Of a stretch of DNA of 64,000 bases, positions 26,910 to 37,382 are shown piece by piece. The DNA lies in NCBI GenBank assembly GCA_035764005.1, contig DASTZZ010000125.1, positions 50,398 through 114,397 of the forward strand, written 5' to 3'. Both the position numbers and the translations under genes were made by a program. This stretch comes from Terriglobales bacterium. Its GTDB lineage: Bacteria; Acidobacteriota; Terriglobia; Terriglobales; Acidobacteriaceae. Each line of letters opens with the position of its first letter. The stretch's first letter is position 1. The notes beneath the pieces are model-generated. The model was not told the origin of the DNA. It saw only the letters and a program-made list of their open reading frames with translations, and searched no databases.

Positions 26910-29900
26910 GTGTTCTCATTGCATAGAAGCCGTGCCGTTCGTCTTAACGGAATGGTTCTGGTGTTTGGGCTGCTGTGTTTCAGCGCGCTCACCTTCGCGC
27001 AAGCTCAAGGTGGCCAGGATCAACTGAAAGCCGGATTTCAGCATCCGCCAGCGTCCGCCAGACCGCGAGTGTGGTGGCACTGGATGAACGGCAACATCAC
27101 CAAAGAAGGCATCAAGCTCGATCTCGAGTGGATGCATCGCGTGGGCATCGCCGGCTACCAAAACTTCGACGCGGCACTGCAAACGCCGCAAGTTGTCGAA
27201 AAGCGATTGCCGTACATGACTCCGGAATGGAAAGACGCGTTCAAGTACGCGATCCAGGTAGGAGACCAGTTCGGCATGGAGATGGCGATTGCTGGTTCGC
27301 CTGGGTGGAGTGAAAGCGGAGGCCCGTGGGTACCAGCAGCTCATGGAATGAAAAAGTATGTGTGGAGCGAAACCCTGGTAGACGGCGGCAAGCCTTTCTC
27401 AGGCAAACTTGCTCATCCTCCCACTAAGACTGGCGCTTTTCAGAACATGGGAGTTCGCGAACAGTTCGGCCGGCCTGCACCGAGCCTCCCTGAATATTAT
27501 GCGGACGCGACGGTGATAGCGTTTCGAGTCCCCTCGACCGAATCGGATGAAGATGCAGCACAGCCCAAGATCACGTCCAGCGGCTCGGGACTTGATCCGG
27601 CGATGTTAAGCGATGGGGATCTGGAGAAGACCACAAATGTACCGATTCCCGAATCAGGATCGGTGTCCTGGATTCAATTCCAATATCCGTCGCCGCACAC
27701 CGTTCGAGCGGTGACTTACGTGACCAAAGATCCAGGCTTTGTTGAGGCATTGCTCTATGGAATGGCTGCTCCGGAAAAGACGCTCGAAGCCAGCGACGAT
27801 GGTCAGACTTTCCGCAAAGTGGTTACGCTGGAAGGGGGCAGAGCGCCTGAACACACAGTTTCGTTTGCGCCCGTCAAAGCGAAATACTTTCGCGTCACGT
27901 TTAAACGAACGCTTCCGCCTCCGAGACCTGCATGGGCCGAGGGAGTCGATCCTGCTTCATTCGGCGTTAGCGCCCCGGCCCCACCGACCTCGTTCGAAGT
28001 CGCAGAACTGATTCTCCATTCCGATCCGCGAGTGAACCACTTCGAGGAGAAAGCAGCGTTTGTACCAGTCAACGATCTTTACCAATACGGAACTCCGCAG
28101 GTAGATCCGTCAGTCGCAATTAAGAAATCCGATGTTATAGATCTCACCTCGAAGATGCGTCCCGACGGCAGCCTGGACTGGACGCCGCCCGAAGGCAAGT
28201 GGCTGATTCTGCGCATCGGATATTCCCTGCAGGGAATCACGAATCATCCTGCTACGCCGGAGGCCACCGGCCTTGAAGTAGACAAACTCGATCGCCGATT
28301 CGTGAAGGACTACTTCGAGAAATATCTCGACAGCTACAAAGAGACGGTCGGCGCGGACGAGATGGGGAAGAAAGGCATCCAGTTCGTGATCAACGACAGC
28401 TGGGAGGCCGGATCTCAAAATTGGACAGACAATATGTTGGCTCAGTTCAAAAAGCTGCGCGGTTACGATCCAACTCCGTGGCTTCCAGTGCTCACCGGTA
28501 GAGTAGTTGAGAGCGCAGAGCAAAGCGACCGTTTCCTCTGGGATTTCCGCAAAACCATCGCCGATCTTATCGCTACGGAACATTACGGCCAGTTAGAAGA
28601 AACTCTTCACGAGCGCGGCATGCGGCACTATGGAGAGTCACACGAATCTGGGCGGGCGTTCGTCGCGGATGGTATGGAAGTAAAGAAGATGAACGAAGTG
28701 CCAATGAGCGCGATGTGGACGCAAAGGCCAGGTGTCAATAAGCCGCAATATGGCTATAACGCCGATGATCGCGAATCCGCATCGGTCGCCCATCTTTACG
28801 GCCAGAACATCGCCGCAGCGGAATCACTCACTGCAGCAGCAGCTCCGTGGGCGTGGTCCCCTGCGACGTTGAAGCCTACGGCGGACCAGGAGCTTTTGAA
28901 CGGAATCAATCGTTTCGTCATTCATGAGTCCGCACATCAACCTCTTGTCGGAAAAGCTCCCGGACTTACCCTTGGGCCCTTTGGGCAATGGTTCAACCGC
29001 AATGAGACTTGGGCGGAACAAGCAGGACCGTGGGTCGACTATCTGGCGCGCTCGAGTTACATGCTTCAGCAAGGGCATTTTGGCGCCGACCTCGTGTACT
29101 TCTATGGAGAAGACTCGAATCTGACCGCCATTTTTGAGCAGAAAGGTCCAGAGATTCCAGCAGGCTATGGCTTCGATTACATCAATGCTGACGCATTGAT
29201 ACACGAGTTGAGCGTTGCTGATGGTCAAATTGTCACTAAGAGCGGCATGCAATATAAGGTCCTCGGACTCGATCCTTATAGCCAACACATGTCCCTACCG
29301 GTTCTACGAGCGATCCATGCGCTCGTGGAAAACGGTGCAGTTGTTGCTGGGCCGAAGCCCACTGATGATCCCAGTCTTGCCGACGATCCAGCCGAATTTC
29401 AGCAACTGGCGTCGCAGCTGTTCGGCGATGGCACGGGCGTTCACAAGATCGGCAAAGGTACCGTCTACGCCGGTCAAAGCCTTGAAGATGTTTTCGCCGC
29501 TCTAAAGCTGAAGCCCGATTTCGATTATTCAAAGCAGGGTGATAGTTCCGATGTGGAATTCGCGCATCGCAGGCTCAAGACGGGCGACATCTATTTTGTC
29601 GATAACCGCAGCGATCATGCCGCGGTGATCGATGCGACCTTCCGCGTCTCGGGAAAACAGCCAGAGTTATGGCGCGCTGAGACGGGCAGCACCGAACCCG
29701 TATCGTTCAAAATCGCGGATGGCCGTACCAGCGTACCGCTGCATCTGGAACCATGGGGCACCGTCTTCGTCGTCTTCCGCAAACCCACGACTCAAACCTC
29801 ACATGAGATCGCGGAAGACAGCGAAACCAAGCTGGCCACGGTGGATGGTCCGTGGACAATCAATTTCCAGTCGGGTCGCGGCGCACCACAGTCCATCACA

Positions 29901-30317
29901 ATGAATGACCTATCGGATTGGCGTCAAAATCCGAATCCAGGAGTCAAGTACTTCTCGGGCATAGGTACTTACATAAAAACTATTCAAGCTTCGCCAGACT
30001 GGTTCAAGAAAGGTTCTCGGTTGTGGATCGATCTAGGCGATGTCAAGAATCTGGCAGTAGTCAGTGTGAATGGCAAGGATGTGGGTGAGACATGGCATGC
30101 TCCTTATCGTCTGGATGTAACCTCAGCCCTTAAGCCGGGTACCAACACAATCACCATCAAGGTCGTGAATGCATGGGTGAATCGCTTAATCGGCGATGAG
30201 CAGCCGGGGGCAACTACGATTACCTTTGCCGATATAAAACCTTACAAGGCGAGCTCGCCGTTGTTGCCGTCAGGTTTGATAGGACCCGTGACCGTGGTCC
30301 GCGATGACGTCCGCTGA
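26910..30317 (+). CDS. secreted GH106-like alpha-L-rhamnosidase
   Basis: This exported enzyme has about 1135 residues. The GTG at 26910 is chosen because GAGGG lies seven bases upstream and it begins a normal signal peptide (MFSLHRSRAV..., core VLVFGLLCFSALTFA). The N-terminal catalytic region carries blocks typical of GH106 proteins (RVWWHWMNGNIT, AIAGSPGWSESGGPWV, then QFVINDSWEAGSQNW and RGMRHYGESHESGRAF). A galactose-binding-like inserted domain lies near residues 210-320. A C-terminal beta-sandwich with VSVNGKDVGETWHAPYRLDVT closes the protein. It should release L-rhamnose from pectic chains. It has its own operator and promoter. Confidence 0.85.
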   Translation: MFSLHRSRAVRLNGMVLVFGLLCFSALTFAQAQGGQDQLKAGFQHPPASARPRVWWHWMNGNITKEGIKLDLEWMHRVGIAGYQNFDAALQTPQVVEKRLPYMTPEWKDAFKYAIQVGDQFGMEMAIAGSPGWSESGGPWVPAAHGMKKYVWSETLVDGGKPFSGKLAHPPTKTGAFQNMGVREQFGRPAPSLPEYYADATVIAFRVPSTESDEDAAQPKITSSGSGLDPAMLSDGDLEKTTNVPIPESGSVSWIQFQYPSPHTVRAVTYVTKDPGFVEALLYGMAAPEKTLEASDDGQTFRKVVTLEGGRAPEHTVSFAPVKAKYFRVTFKRTLPPPRPAWAEGVDPASFGVSAPAPPTSFEVAELILHSDPRVNHFEEKAAFVPVNDLYQYGTPQVDPSVAIKKSDVIDLTSKMRPDGSLDWTPPEGKWLILRIGYSLQGITNHPATPEATGLEVDKLDRRFVKDYFEKYLDSYKETVGADEMGKKGIQFVINDSWEAGSQNWTDNMLAQFKKLRGYDPTPWLPVLTGRVVESAEQSDRFLWDFRKTIADLIATEHYGQLEETLHERGMRHYGESHESGRAFVADGMEVKKMNEVPMSAMWTQRPGVNKPQYGYNADDRESASVAHLYGQNIAAAESLTAAAAPWAWSPATLKPTADQELLNGINRFVIHESAHQPLVGKAPGLTLGPFGQWFNRNETWAEQAGPWVDYLARSSYMLQQGHFGADLVYFYGEDSNLTAIFEQKGPEIPAGYGFDYINADALIHELSVADGQIVTKSGMQYKVLGLDPYSQHMSLPVLRAIHALVENGAVVAGPKPTDDPSLADDPAEFQQLASQLFGDGTGVHKIGKGTVYAGQSLEDVFAALKLKPDFDYSKQGDSSDVEFAHRRLKTGDIYFVDNRSDHAAVIDATFRVSGKQPELWRAETGSTEPVSFKIADGRTSVPLHLEPWGTVFVVFRKPTTQTSHEIAEDSETKLATVDGPWTINFQSGRGAPQSITMNDLSDWRQNPNPGVKYFSGIGTYIKTIQASPDWFKKGSRLWIDLGDVKNLAVVSVNGKDVGETWHAPYRLDVTSALKPGTNTITIKVVNAWVNRLIGDEQPGATTITFADIKPYKASSPLLPSGLIGPVTVVRDDVR

Positions 30318-30384
30318 GCGCGTCCTGGCTTAGACTTGCTTTGATCCATTAGCAGAAGAGTAGACGAATAAGGAGCCGCACCGC

Positions 30385-33300
30385 TTGACTTCAAAATACG
30401 ATTGTAGGGCTACTCTTCGATTTGCTTTCAACATCTTCTTTCTTGCGATCTCGACCATCGCGGCTGCGACAACGGGTAAGCCTACACAATTGCGATGTGA
30501 CTCGCTGGTCACACCATTAGGCGTCGATGATATGCAACCCTTACTCTCCTGGCAGTTGCAGGATAACCGTCTTGGCGCAAAACAAACTGCGTACGAGATT
30601 CAGGTTGCCAGTCAGAGTTCAAGGTTGGGAGTGGACAAAGCAGACATTTGGGACAGCGGACGCATCGCATCTGATCAATCTGTCAATGTGCAATACGCAG
30701 GTCCAGTACTGCAAGCCACTAAACGTTACTTCTGGAGAGTCAAAGTGTGGGATATAGATGGAAAACTATATCCGGCGAGTGATGTGAGCTGGTGGGAGAC
30801 CGGCCTCTTCGACGCAGGCAATTGGCGCGCGAAGTGGATCGGATACGAAGAGCCTGAACATCAAGCACTGCGACAAGCAAATGCTTCCTGGATCAGCAAT
30901 CCTGGAAGCGATGACGCCAAGGCATCGGGCGACACGCATCATAACTTCCGGTTCTTAGCCGACGTTCCCGCAAAGTTTCGCCATGCAGATCTCTTTGTAA
31001 CTGGTGAAGACACTGCAGCAGCTTGGATCAACGGCAAAGCAGTTCTCGAAGCAAAACCGTTGCCGCCGTGGAACCAGGCTCCCTGGAAGACCTACACGAA
31101 AGTCGATATCAGCTCAGCGCTGCACAGCGGCAACAATCTTCTGGCCATCGATGTAATTCACTATGCCAGGAACAACCAGCCGCCGAATGCAAATAGCAGT
31201 CGAGCGCCAATGAGCGCAACAATTTGCGTCCAATTAAGCGATGGCACTTTCCACACTTTCAAAACCGGCGATGCCGGATGGAAAGCAACGCTCAACGCAA
31301 GCGGCAACTGGTTTATTTCGGATTTCGATGACAGCTCCTGGGCTCAGGCTGTGCCCTATGCTCCACCGCAAAGTGCTTTTGACACCGGCGATCTCGGTCA
31401 CCCGTGGCCGACGGAACCAGTAAAATATTTGCGGCATTCCTTCTCGGCGCAAAAGCCCATCCGCTCCGCGCGACTCTATGTGACGGCGTTGGGCGCCTAT
31501 GAAATTCACTTAAACGGTGCACGCATTGGCGACCAGATTCTTGCTCCCGGCTGGATGGATTTCAGAGAGCACGTGCCCTATCAGACTTACGACGTGACTG
31601 CTCAATTGAAATCCGGACAGAACGCAATCGCAGCGTACCTGGCGCCCGGCTGGTATACCACCCCGCTGCAGTGGTACAGGCAAGGGTACAACTACGGCAG
31701 CACTCCTGAGGCTCTGAAGGCTCAACTCGGAATCGAATACAGTGACGGCACCATCGATTGGGTGAGTACTGACGGCACGTGGAAGGCTGACATTTCGCCC
31801 ATCACATTTGCGGAGATTTACGATGGCGAAACTTACGACGCGCGGCGAGCACAAGCGGGATGGGACACTGCATCATTCGCCGACTCGCGCTGGCATCCTG
31901 TTCAGTTTATTACTCCGAAAGAACCTCAGATTGTTTGGCAATATTTCCAACCCATTCGCGTGGAGAGAACGGTCTCTGCCAAATCTCTTAGTAGTCCCAA
32001 ACCGGGGGTGTATGTCTTTGACTTTGGGCAAAATCTCTCCGGCATTCCTCATCTTCGCGTGCAAGGGCCGGCAGGCACCGACGTTCAGCTTCGATTTGCC
32101 GAAGTCTTGAATCCTGACGGTACTTTGTATGTAGAGAATTTACGGACAGCAAAAGCAACCGATCAGTTCATCTTGAGGGGCAACGGAATCGAAGAATACC
32201 AACCGCGATTTACGTTCCACGGATTCCGATATGCCGAAATCAGCGGGTTGCCAATCAAGCCCGGACTGAATGCACTTCAAGCTGTCGTAATCCACACCGA
32301 TGCGCCCTTCACCGCTGAGCTCCGAACCAGCAGCGACATGCTCAACAAACTATGGAGCAACATCCTGTGGGGTCAGCGCTCAAACTTCGTCGGAGTGCCA
32401 ACCGACTGCCCGCAGCGAGACGAACGTCTTGGATGGTCAGCCGACGCACAAGTGTTTTGGCGGACTGCCTCCTACAACATGGATCTGACGGAGTTTTCCA
32501 AAAAGTATTCCGCCGATCTGCATGGAACGCAAATCGGAACTCCCATGTATGGCATCTTCGCTCCCGGAACACTCACGCCGAATTCGGGGTACGGCACAGG
32601 TTGGAGCGATGCCGGAGTAATCATTCCGTGGACAGGATGGATTCAATACGGCAGCAAGCGAACCATTGAACAGAACTGGGAAGGCATGGAGAAATACCTT
32701 GATGCCATTCAGGCCGACAATCCCGATTTCCTTTGGAAGAAAAACTATGGCATCGCATTCGGTGACTGGCTTTCGCCGGAAGGTCCTACTCCCGAAGATC
32801 TGATTGCGACGGTCTACTGGGCTTACGACGTAACGCTCATGCGAGAGATGGCGCACGCGTTAGGCAAGAGTGAAAATGAACAGAAATACGGCGCTCTGTT
32901 CGACAAGATCAAAGAAGCGTTTAACAAAGCCTACGTTCGTCCAGACGGATTCGTGGGCGGCGTTGCACCGCCGCCGGTTTTTGCCTCGGGGACGGCAAGG
33001 AAGTTGAGCGATGAGCCGGTCGACACTCAAACCAGCTATGTGCTTGCCTTGCACATGAATCTCCTACCTCAAGAACTCCGGGCAGTAGCGGCGAAGAGGC
33101 TTGTAGATAAAATTCAAGCGAATGGATGGCGCTTGAATACTGGATTTCTCGGCACACCTTATCTCCTTGAAGTATTGGCCGACACGGGCCATGTCGATGT
33201 CGCTTACCGCCTGCTGCTGAACACGGAGTACCCATCGTGGGGATACCTTGTCGAACACGGCGCGACCACGATGTGGGAACGGTGGAACGGAGATGAAATG

Positions 33301-33705
33301 CGCGGTGATCCCAGCATGAACTCCTACAATCACTACGCATATGGAGCAGTGGCCGAATGGATCTACCGCTACGCTGCTGGAATCGACACTACTCCTTCCG
33401 ATCCTGGTTTCCATACCATTGTGCTGCACCCGACGTTCGATCCACGATTGCAGGATCTCGATTTCAGCTACGATTCCCCATATGGGAAGATTCGTTCAAC
33501 ATGGTCGCGCTCTGGAAAGACCGTTTCGTGGAAGATCACCATTCCTCCAAATAGCAAAGCTCAGTTGGCAGTCGCGGCGGAAATGGCGGATTCCTACTCA
33601 ATTGACGGACGGCCATTGACGCGCAGTCCGAAAGCGCTCCGGCTGGACATCGAAGGAACGCCTTATGAACTTCAGGCGGGAACGTATTCGTTCACGATTG
33701 AATAA
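30385..33705 (+). CDS. secreted GH78 alpha-L-rhamnosidase
   Basis: The product has 1106 residues with a signal peptide (cleavage near STIAAA). The order is a fibronectin-like/N-terminal domain (LLSWQLQDNRLGAKQTAYEI), two carbohydrate-binding beta domains (one with AYEIHLNGARIGDQ), and the (alpha/alpha)6 catalytic barrel with the GH78 signature P-Q-R-D-E-R-L-G-W-S-A-D-A-Q (Asp679-Glu680). A C-terminal beta domain follows. Length and motifs are complete. The start is TTG with AGGAG ten bases upstream. It is an inverting rhamnosidase that should act with the GH106-like enzyme on rhamnose-containing glycans. Confidence 0.93.
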   Translation: MTSKYDCRATLRFAFNIFFLAISTIAAATTGKPTQLRCDSLVTPLGVDDMQPLLSWQLQDNRLGAKQTAYEIQVASQSSRLGVDKADIWDSGRIASDQSVNVQYAGPVLQATKRYFWRVKVWDIDGKLYPASDVSWWETGLFDAGNWRAKWIGYEEPEHQALRQANASWISNPGSDDAKASGDTHHNFRFLADVPAKFRHADLFVTGEDTAAAWINGKAVLEAKPLPPWNQAPWKTYTKVDISSALHSGNNLLAIDVIHYARNNQPPNANSSRAPMSATICVQLSDGTFHTFKTGDAGWKATLNASGNWFISDFDDSSWAQAVPYAPPQSAFDTGDLGHPWPTEPVKYLRHSFSAQKPIRSARLYVTALGAYEIHLNGARIGDQILAPGWMDFREHVPYQTYDVTAQLKSGQNAIAAYLAPGWYTTPLQWYRQGYNYGSTPEALKAQLGIEYSDGTIDWVSTDGTWKADISPITFAEIYDGETYDARRAQAGWDTASFADSRWHPVQFITPKEPQIVWQYFQPIRVERTVSAKSLSSPKPGVYVFDFGQNLSGIPHLRVQGPAGTDVQLRFAEVLNPDGTLYVENLRTAKATDQFILRGNGIEEYQPRFTFHGFRYAEISGLPIKPGLNALQAVVIHTDAPFTAELRTSSDMLNKLWSNILWGQRSNFVGVPTDCPQRDERLGWSADAQVFWRTASYNMDLTEFSKKYSADLHGTQIGTPMYGIFAPGTLTPNSGYGTGWSDAGVIIPWTGWIQYGSKRTIEQNWEGMEKYLDAIQADNPDFLWKKNYGIAFGDWLSPEGPTPEDLIATVYWAYDVTLMREMAHALGKSENEQKYGALFDKIKEAFNKAYVRPDGFVGGVAPPPVFASGTARKLSDEPVDTQTSYVLALHMNLLPQELRAVAAKRLVDKIQANGWRLNTGFLGTPYLLEVLADTGHVDVAYRLLLNTEYPSWGYLVEHGATTMWERWNGDEMRGDPSMNSYNHYAYGAVAEWIYRYAAGIDTTPSDPGFHTIVLHPTFDPRLQDLDFSYDSPYGKIRSTWSRSGKTVSWKITIPPNSKAQLAVAAEMADSYSIDGRPLTRSPKALRLDIEGTPYELQAGTYSFTIE

Positions 33706-33735
33706 AAGGACGTAAGAAGTGGGGAGGAAGTGTAA

Positions 33736-34929
33736 ATGGAGAACGACAGGGTGGGCGAGATCGTCTTCCGATCCTTAGACAAGCTGAAAATCGAGATTCC
33801 CTCGTGGGGCTTCGCTAACACTGGAACGCGCTTCGGCAAATTCATTCAATTGGCCGCGGCTACTTGTATCGAGGAAAAATTCAGTGATGCTGCCGAGGTC
33901 AATCGTCTCACGGGCGTGTGCCCGACCCTGGCCCTGCACGTTGAATGGGACCTGCCCAATGGTTTGCGCGACGTAGCGAAAGTCCAGAAGCTTGCGGAAA
34001 AGTATGGTGTGCTTCCGGGCTCGATCAATCCAAATGTATTCCAGGATCAGGAATATAAATACGGATCGCTGGGCAACCCCGATCCCGACATTCGCCGCAA
34101 AGCACTGAATCACATTCTTGAGTGCGTCGAGATCGCCGATGCTCTGGGCAGTCGCGACATCTCGCCTTGGTTTGCTGACGGATCTAACTATCCTGGAACG
34201 CAGAGTATTCGCAAACGAATTGAATGGTTCGAAGAAGGACTGAAAGAAGTTCATGCCGCGCTGCATCCCAGGCAACGTCTTTTAATCGAATACAAACCCT
34301 TTGAGCCGGCTTTCTACCACACAGATATTGCTGACTGGGGCATGGCACTGGTTCTCGCCAGGAATGCAGGGCCACAAGCCTTTGTTCTTGTCGATACTGG
34401 GCATCACTATCAATCACAAAACATCGAGCAGATCGTTGCCTGGCTACTACACCAGGATATGCTGGGCGGATTCCATTTCAATGATCGCCGCTACGCCGAT
34501 GACGACCTGACTCTAGGCTCCATCGATCCATACCAGGTCTTTCGCATATTTCACGAGCTTCTGGTTCAAGAATGGGAAACCGGAACGCCTCCTGATGTTG
34601 CCTTCATGATCGATCAAAGCCACAATTTGAAAGGCAAGATCGAGGCCATGATTCAAACGGTGTGCGTCGCACAAGAGCTGTATGCGAGAGCGGCTCTGGT
34701 TGATCATGATCACTTGGCCGATCTGCAGGATCCCTGCTCGTTGATAGAAGCTGAGGAATGTTTTCGAAGCGCGTTTTGGCAGGACGTTCGTCCGCTTGTC
34801 CGTGAGTGGCGACAGGCGCGCCGGCTACCTCAAGACCCGCTGCAGGCGTTCACGGAAAGCGGATACCTGGAGCGAGCTATCAAAGATCGTCGTGAGCGCA
34901 ACGTGGGGGCAGTAGCGTCGTACGCGTAG
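33736..34929 (+). CDS. rhaI: L-rhamnose isomerase, RhaI type
   Basis: This cytoplasmic TIM-barrel isomerase (397 residues) converts L-rhamnose to L-rhamnulose. It belongs to the xylose-isomerase-like RhaI group (Pseudomonas stutzeri/Gram-positive type), not to E. coli RhaA. Metal-site landmarks are visible: LLIEYKPFEPAFYHT, VLVDTGHH, GGFHFNDRRYADDDL and FMIDQSHN. GGGGAGGAAG ahead of the ATG is a strong ribosome-binding site. It follows the GH78 gene by 30 bases and is probably in the same transcript. Rhamnulose kinase and aldolase genes are not in this window. Confidence 0.9.
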   Translation: MENDRVGEIVFRSLDKLKIEIPSWGFANTGTRFGKFIQLAAATCIEEKFSDAAEVNRLTGVCPTLALHVEWDLPNGLRDVAKVQKLAEKYGVLPGSINPNVFQDQEYKYGSLGNPDPDIRRKALNHILECVEIADALGSRDISPWFADGSNYPGTQSIRKRIEWFEEGLKEVHAALHPRQRLLIEYKPFEPAFYHTDIADWGMALVLARNAGPQAFVLVDTGHHYQSQNIEQIVAWLLHQDMLGGFHFNDRRYADDDLTLGSIDPYQVFRIFHELLVQEWETGTPPDVAFMIDQSHNLKGKIEAMIQTVCVAQELYARAALVDHDHLADLQDPCSLIEAEECFRSAFWQDVRPLVREWRQARRLPQDPLQAFTESGYLERAIKDRRERNVGAVASYA

Positions 34930-35407
34930 GAAACCTTCTGGTACTGTGGCTCTGGAGCGTAGCATCGTTATGCCCCCTCGCAGTCAGCAGGAGTCGAATT
35001 GCGGCGAAGCTTAGTAAACGTCGCAATGAGCATCGCAACGATCATTTGCTCCGCAATCGTACGGCTGGCGAATACCGTGGGTGCAAGTTCTCAGCCAAAT
35101 CAGACACATGCGGAGGTGCTGATCTTACTCCGAGATTCGGCGAAGATATACAGACTCAATCCCCCGCGCCACTCGCAGCTCAACATTTTCCACTTCTTGA
35201 CGAGAGTGCTAAACGTGGCACAGATCACCCGCACGCTCGTGTTTCTATTGACAACGGCAACGCGGGAACTTCTCACTTGTCTCACCGTAAGAGGTCACTG
35301 CAACAAATTGTGCTTTGGACTCGCCACCTGAATATCCAGGTCGCAACGCGAATAGTGTCGACATCTCGCGCGGCTTCGCGGCTTGTGCTAAAACAGGAAC
35401 GCGGCAA
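34930..35407. other. 478-base intergenic region
   Basis: A short frame starting at 34999 has a signal-like N-terminus but loses coding character after about 30 codons, so it may be gene debris. A TTGACA (35248-35253) has no good -10 partner. No RNA gene or riboswitch is recognised. Confidence 0.4.
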
Positions 35408-36307
35408 ATGGAATGGCTGAACTATCATCACCTGCTTTACTTCTGGACGGTCGTGCGCGCAGGCAGCATCCACAAAGCCGCGGCCGAGCTGCGAATCTCA
35501 CCTCCCGCGATCAGCACGCAGCTGAAGATTCTTGAAGATCAGCTGGGAGAGCGTCTGCTCGAGCGATCGGGCAGGCGGCTTGTGTTAACCGAGACCGGCA
35601 GGACGGTGTTCAGCTACGCCGACGACATTTTCTCGCTTGGCCGCGAGTTGCTGGACGTAGTGAAGAATCGCCCGGTAGGCAGGCCGCTGCGCCTCGATAT
35701 TGGCATCGTCGACGTGATGCCAAAGGTCATTGCGCAACTGCTGATCGAACCGGCGCTGCATCTCGAAGAAAACGTTCGCGTGGTCTGCCGCGAGGCTGCA
35801 TCGGACAATCTTCTGGCGCGGCTCGCGACTCATGAACTCGATCTCGTACTTTCAGATTCGCCGGTCGATCCTAGCTTGAGCATCAGAGCCTACAGTCACC
35901 TGCTCGGCGAGTGCGGTGTGATCTTCGTCGCAAATCCCAAGCTGGCGCAAAGGTTTCGCAAAAACTTTCCTAAGAGCCTGGATGGATCTCCGATGTTTCT
36001 GCCCACAGACAATACGGCTCTTCGTCGAAACCTGGATCTGTGGTTTGAGACCGAGAGCCTCCATCCCATGATCGTTGGTGAATTCGAAGACTACGCTCTG
36101 CTGCGCGCCTTCGGCGAAACTGGAAGCGCGATCTTTCCTATGCCTTCCGTTTTCGAAAAGCAGCCAGACAAACTGAGAGGACTGGCAAAGATCGGACATA
36201 CAGACAAAGTCCAAATGCAGTTCTATGCCATCTCCGCAGAACGCAAGCTGCAGCATCCCGCGGTGGTGGCGATTTCAAACGCGGCAAGGCGGGAGTTGTT
36301 CAAATAG
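35408..36307 (+). CDS. LysR-family regulator, NhaR-like
   Basis: The product has 299 residues. The N-terminal winged HTH (MEWLNYHHLLYFWTVVRAGS, then AAAELRISPPAISTQLKILE) has the NhaR variant N-Y-H-H-L-L-Y-F. The C-terminal part (about 95-295) is the periplasmic-binding-like co-inducer domain. NhaR proteins respond to sodium or related stress and in E. coli activate nhaA; no antiporter gene lies nearby here, so the target is unknown. The ATG at 35408 matches family N-termini; further upstream in-frame codons do not. Confidence 0.85.
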   Translation: MEWLNYHHLLYFWTVVRAGSIHKAAAELRISPPAISTQLKILEDQLGERLLERSGRRLVLTETGRTVFSYADDIFSLGRELLDVVKNRPVGRPLRLDIGIVDVMPKVIAQLLIEPALHLEENVRVVCREAASDNLLARLATHELDLVLSDSPVDPSLSIRAYSHLLGECGVIFVANPKLAQRFRKNFPKSLDGSPMFLPTDNTALRRNLDLWFETESLHPMIVGEFEDYALLRAFGETGSAIFPMPSVFEKQPDKLRGLAKIGHTDKVQMQFYAISAERKLQHPAVVAISNAARRELFK

Positions 36308-36350
36308 CCAGGCCAAGTCCCAGAGGTACTCACCCGCATCCTTGAACAAG

Positions 36351-37268
36351 CTAGTGTAGCGAGCGCTGCGCTAGCTTGCTTCGCGCCAGAGCGCAGAAGG
36401 TCTGAAGGATGGCTCGGTTGTCGTCTACTCGAAACGCGAGTTCGATATCGCTGCAGACGCGATTCCGGGCAGATGAGAACGTCAGCCGCTTGCATGACAC
36501 GTCGGGCGTGGCGATGCGCTGGACGCAAGCTGGAGCAATGGTCACTCCCAGGCCGGCGCCGACCAGACGCAAGATCGTCAGCCATTGTGGCGCTTCCTGA
36601 ACAACGCGCGGACGGTAACCGTGAGCCTCGCAGATAGAAACGGTTTTTTTGTAGGCGCGCTGACTTGCCAGCGGACTGAAGAACACAAAAGGTTCATCGT
36701 GCAGCTCGGCGCCGCTAAGAGTCTTGCGTCGAGCCAGTGGATGCCTGCTGGGAACGACTGCAATGAACGGTTCGGAAAACAATGGTTCGATTTCAAGGCC
36801 TTCGACCGGCCCGCTGTCGCGGAGAAAGCCAACGTCGAGAGTGCTTTCGAGCAATCCTTCAATTACGCCTGAGGTGTGGAACTCGCGCAACTGCAGGTTC
36901 ACTTTGGGAAACTGCGCGCGATAGCGGCCAAGCATCGCCGGCAATCGCGTGAGCATGCTCGATCCGATGAAACCGACTCTCAGGAACCCAACTTCTCCGC
37001 GCCCGATGCTGCGGGCCTCTTCCAAATCATCCTCAACCTTACGAAGAGTTCGGCGTGCCTGATTAAAGAAGCTCTCACCTGCGCTCGTCAACTTTACTGC
37101 GCGTGATGTTCTGGTAAAAAGCGGATGTCCGACGATCTCTTCAAGTTTGCGAATCTGCTGCGACAGCGGAGGTTGGGCCAGGTGAAGACGTTCCGCTGCC
37201 CGGCCGAAATGCAGTTCCTCGGCTACCGCCACGAAATAACGAAGATGACGAAGTTCAATGTCGGGCAT
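36351..37268 (-). CDS. LysR-family transcriptional regulator
   Basis: This 305-residue LysR protein has a clear HTH (LRHLRYFVAVAEELHFGRAA, then LAQPPLSQQIRKLEE) and a substrate-binding domain (about 92-300). The N-terminal sequence resembles the BenM/CatM/CynR branch, which often responds to aromatic or small organic acids. It is divergent from the GNAT gene at 37383, with a T-N11-A palindrome in between, so it probably controls that gene and itself. Confidence 0.88.
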   Translation of the reverse strand: MPDIELRHLRYFVAVAEELHFGRAAERLHLAQPPLSQQIRKLEEIVGHPLFTRTSRAVKLTSAGESFFNQARRTLRKVEDDLEEARSIGRGEVGFLRVGFIGSSMLTRLPAMLGRYRAQFPKVNLQLREFHTSGVIEGLLESTLDVGFLRDSGPVEGLEIEPLFSEPFIAVVPSRHPLARRKTLSGAELHDEPFVFFSPLASQRAYKKTVSICEAHGYRPRVVQEAPQWLTILRLVGAGLGVTIAPACVQRIATPDVSCKRLTFSSARNRVCSDIELAFRVDDNRAILQTFCALARSKLAQRSLH

Positions 37269-37323
37269 GAGATTCGCTCTTTCCTTTGAGGAGCGACGTC
37301 ACTTCTAATAATATGCAATATGT

Positions 37324-37335
37324 ATTGATTCCAAT
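37324..37335. promoter_or_regulatory. LysR-type operator (ATTG-N4-CAAT)
   Basis: A short interrupted palindrome, ATTGATTCCAAT, of the T-N11-A class lies in the 114-base gap between the divergent LysR and acetyltransferase genes. It is the expected site for the LysR protein. Confidence 0.5.
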
Positions 37336-37382
37336 TAACAAGATATTGGACATATGAATCACCCACAGATAGATTTCCTGAT

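Noticed and set aside
34999..35331. 110-codon frame with a signal-like N-terminus
   Set aside because: There is no ribosome-binding site, coding character fades after about 30 codons, and no family is recognised. Noted only as possible debris.
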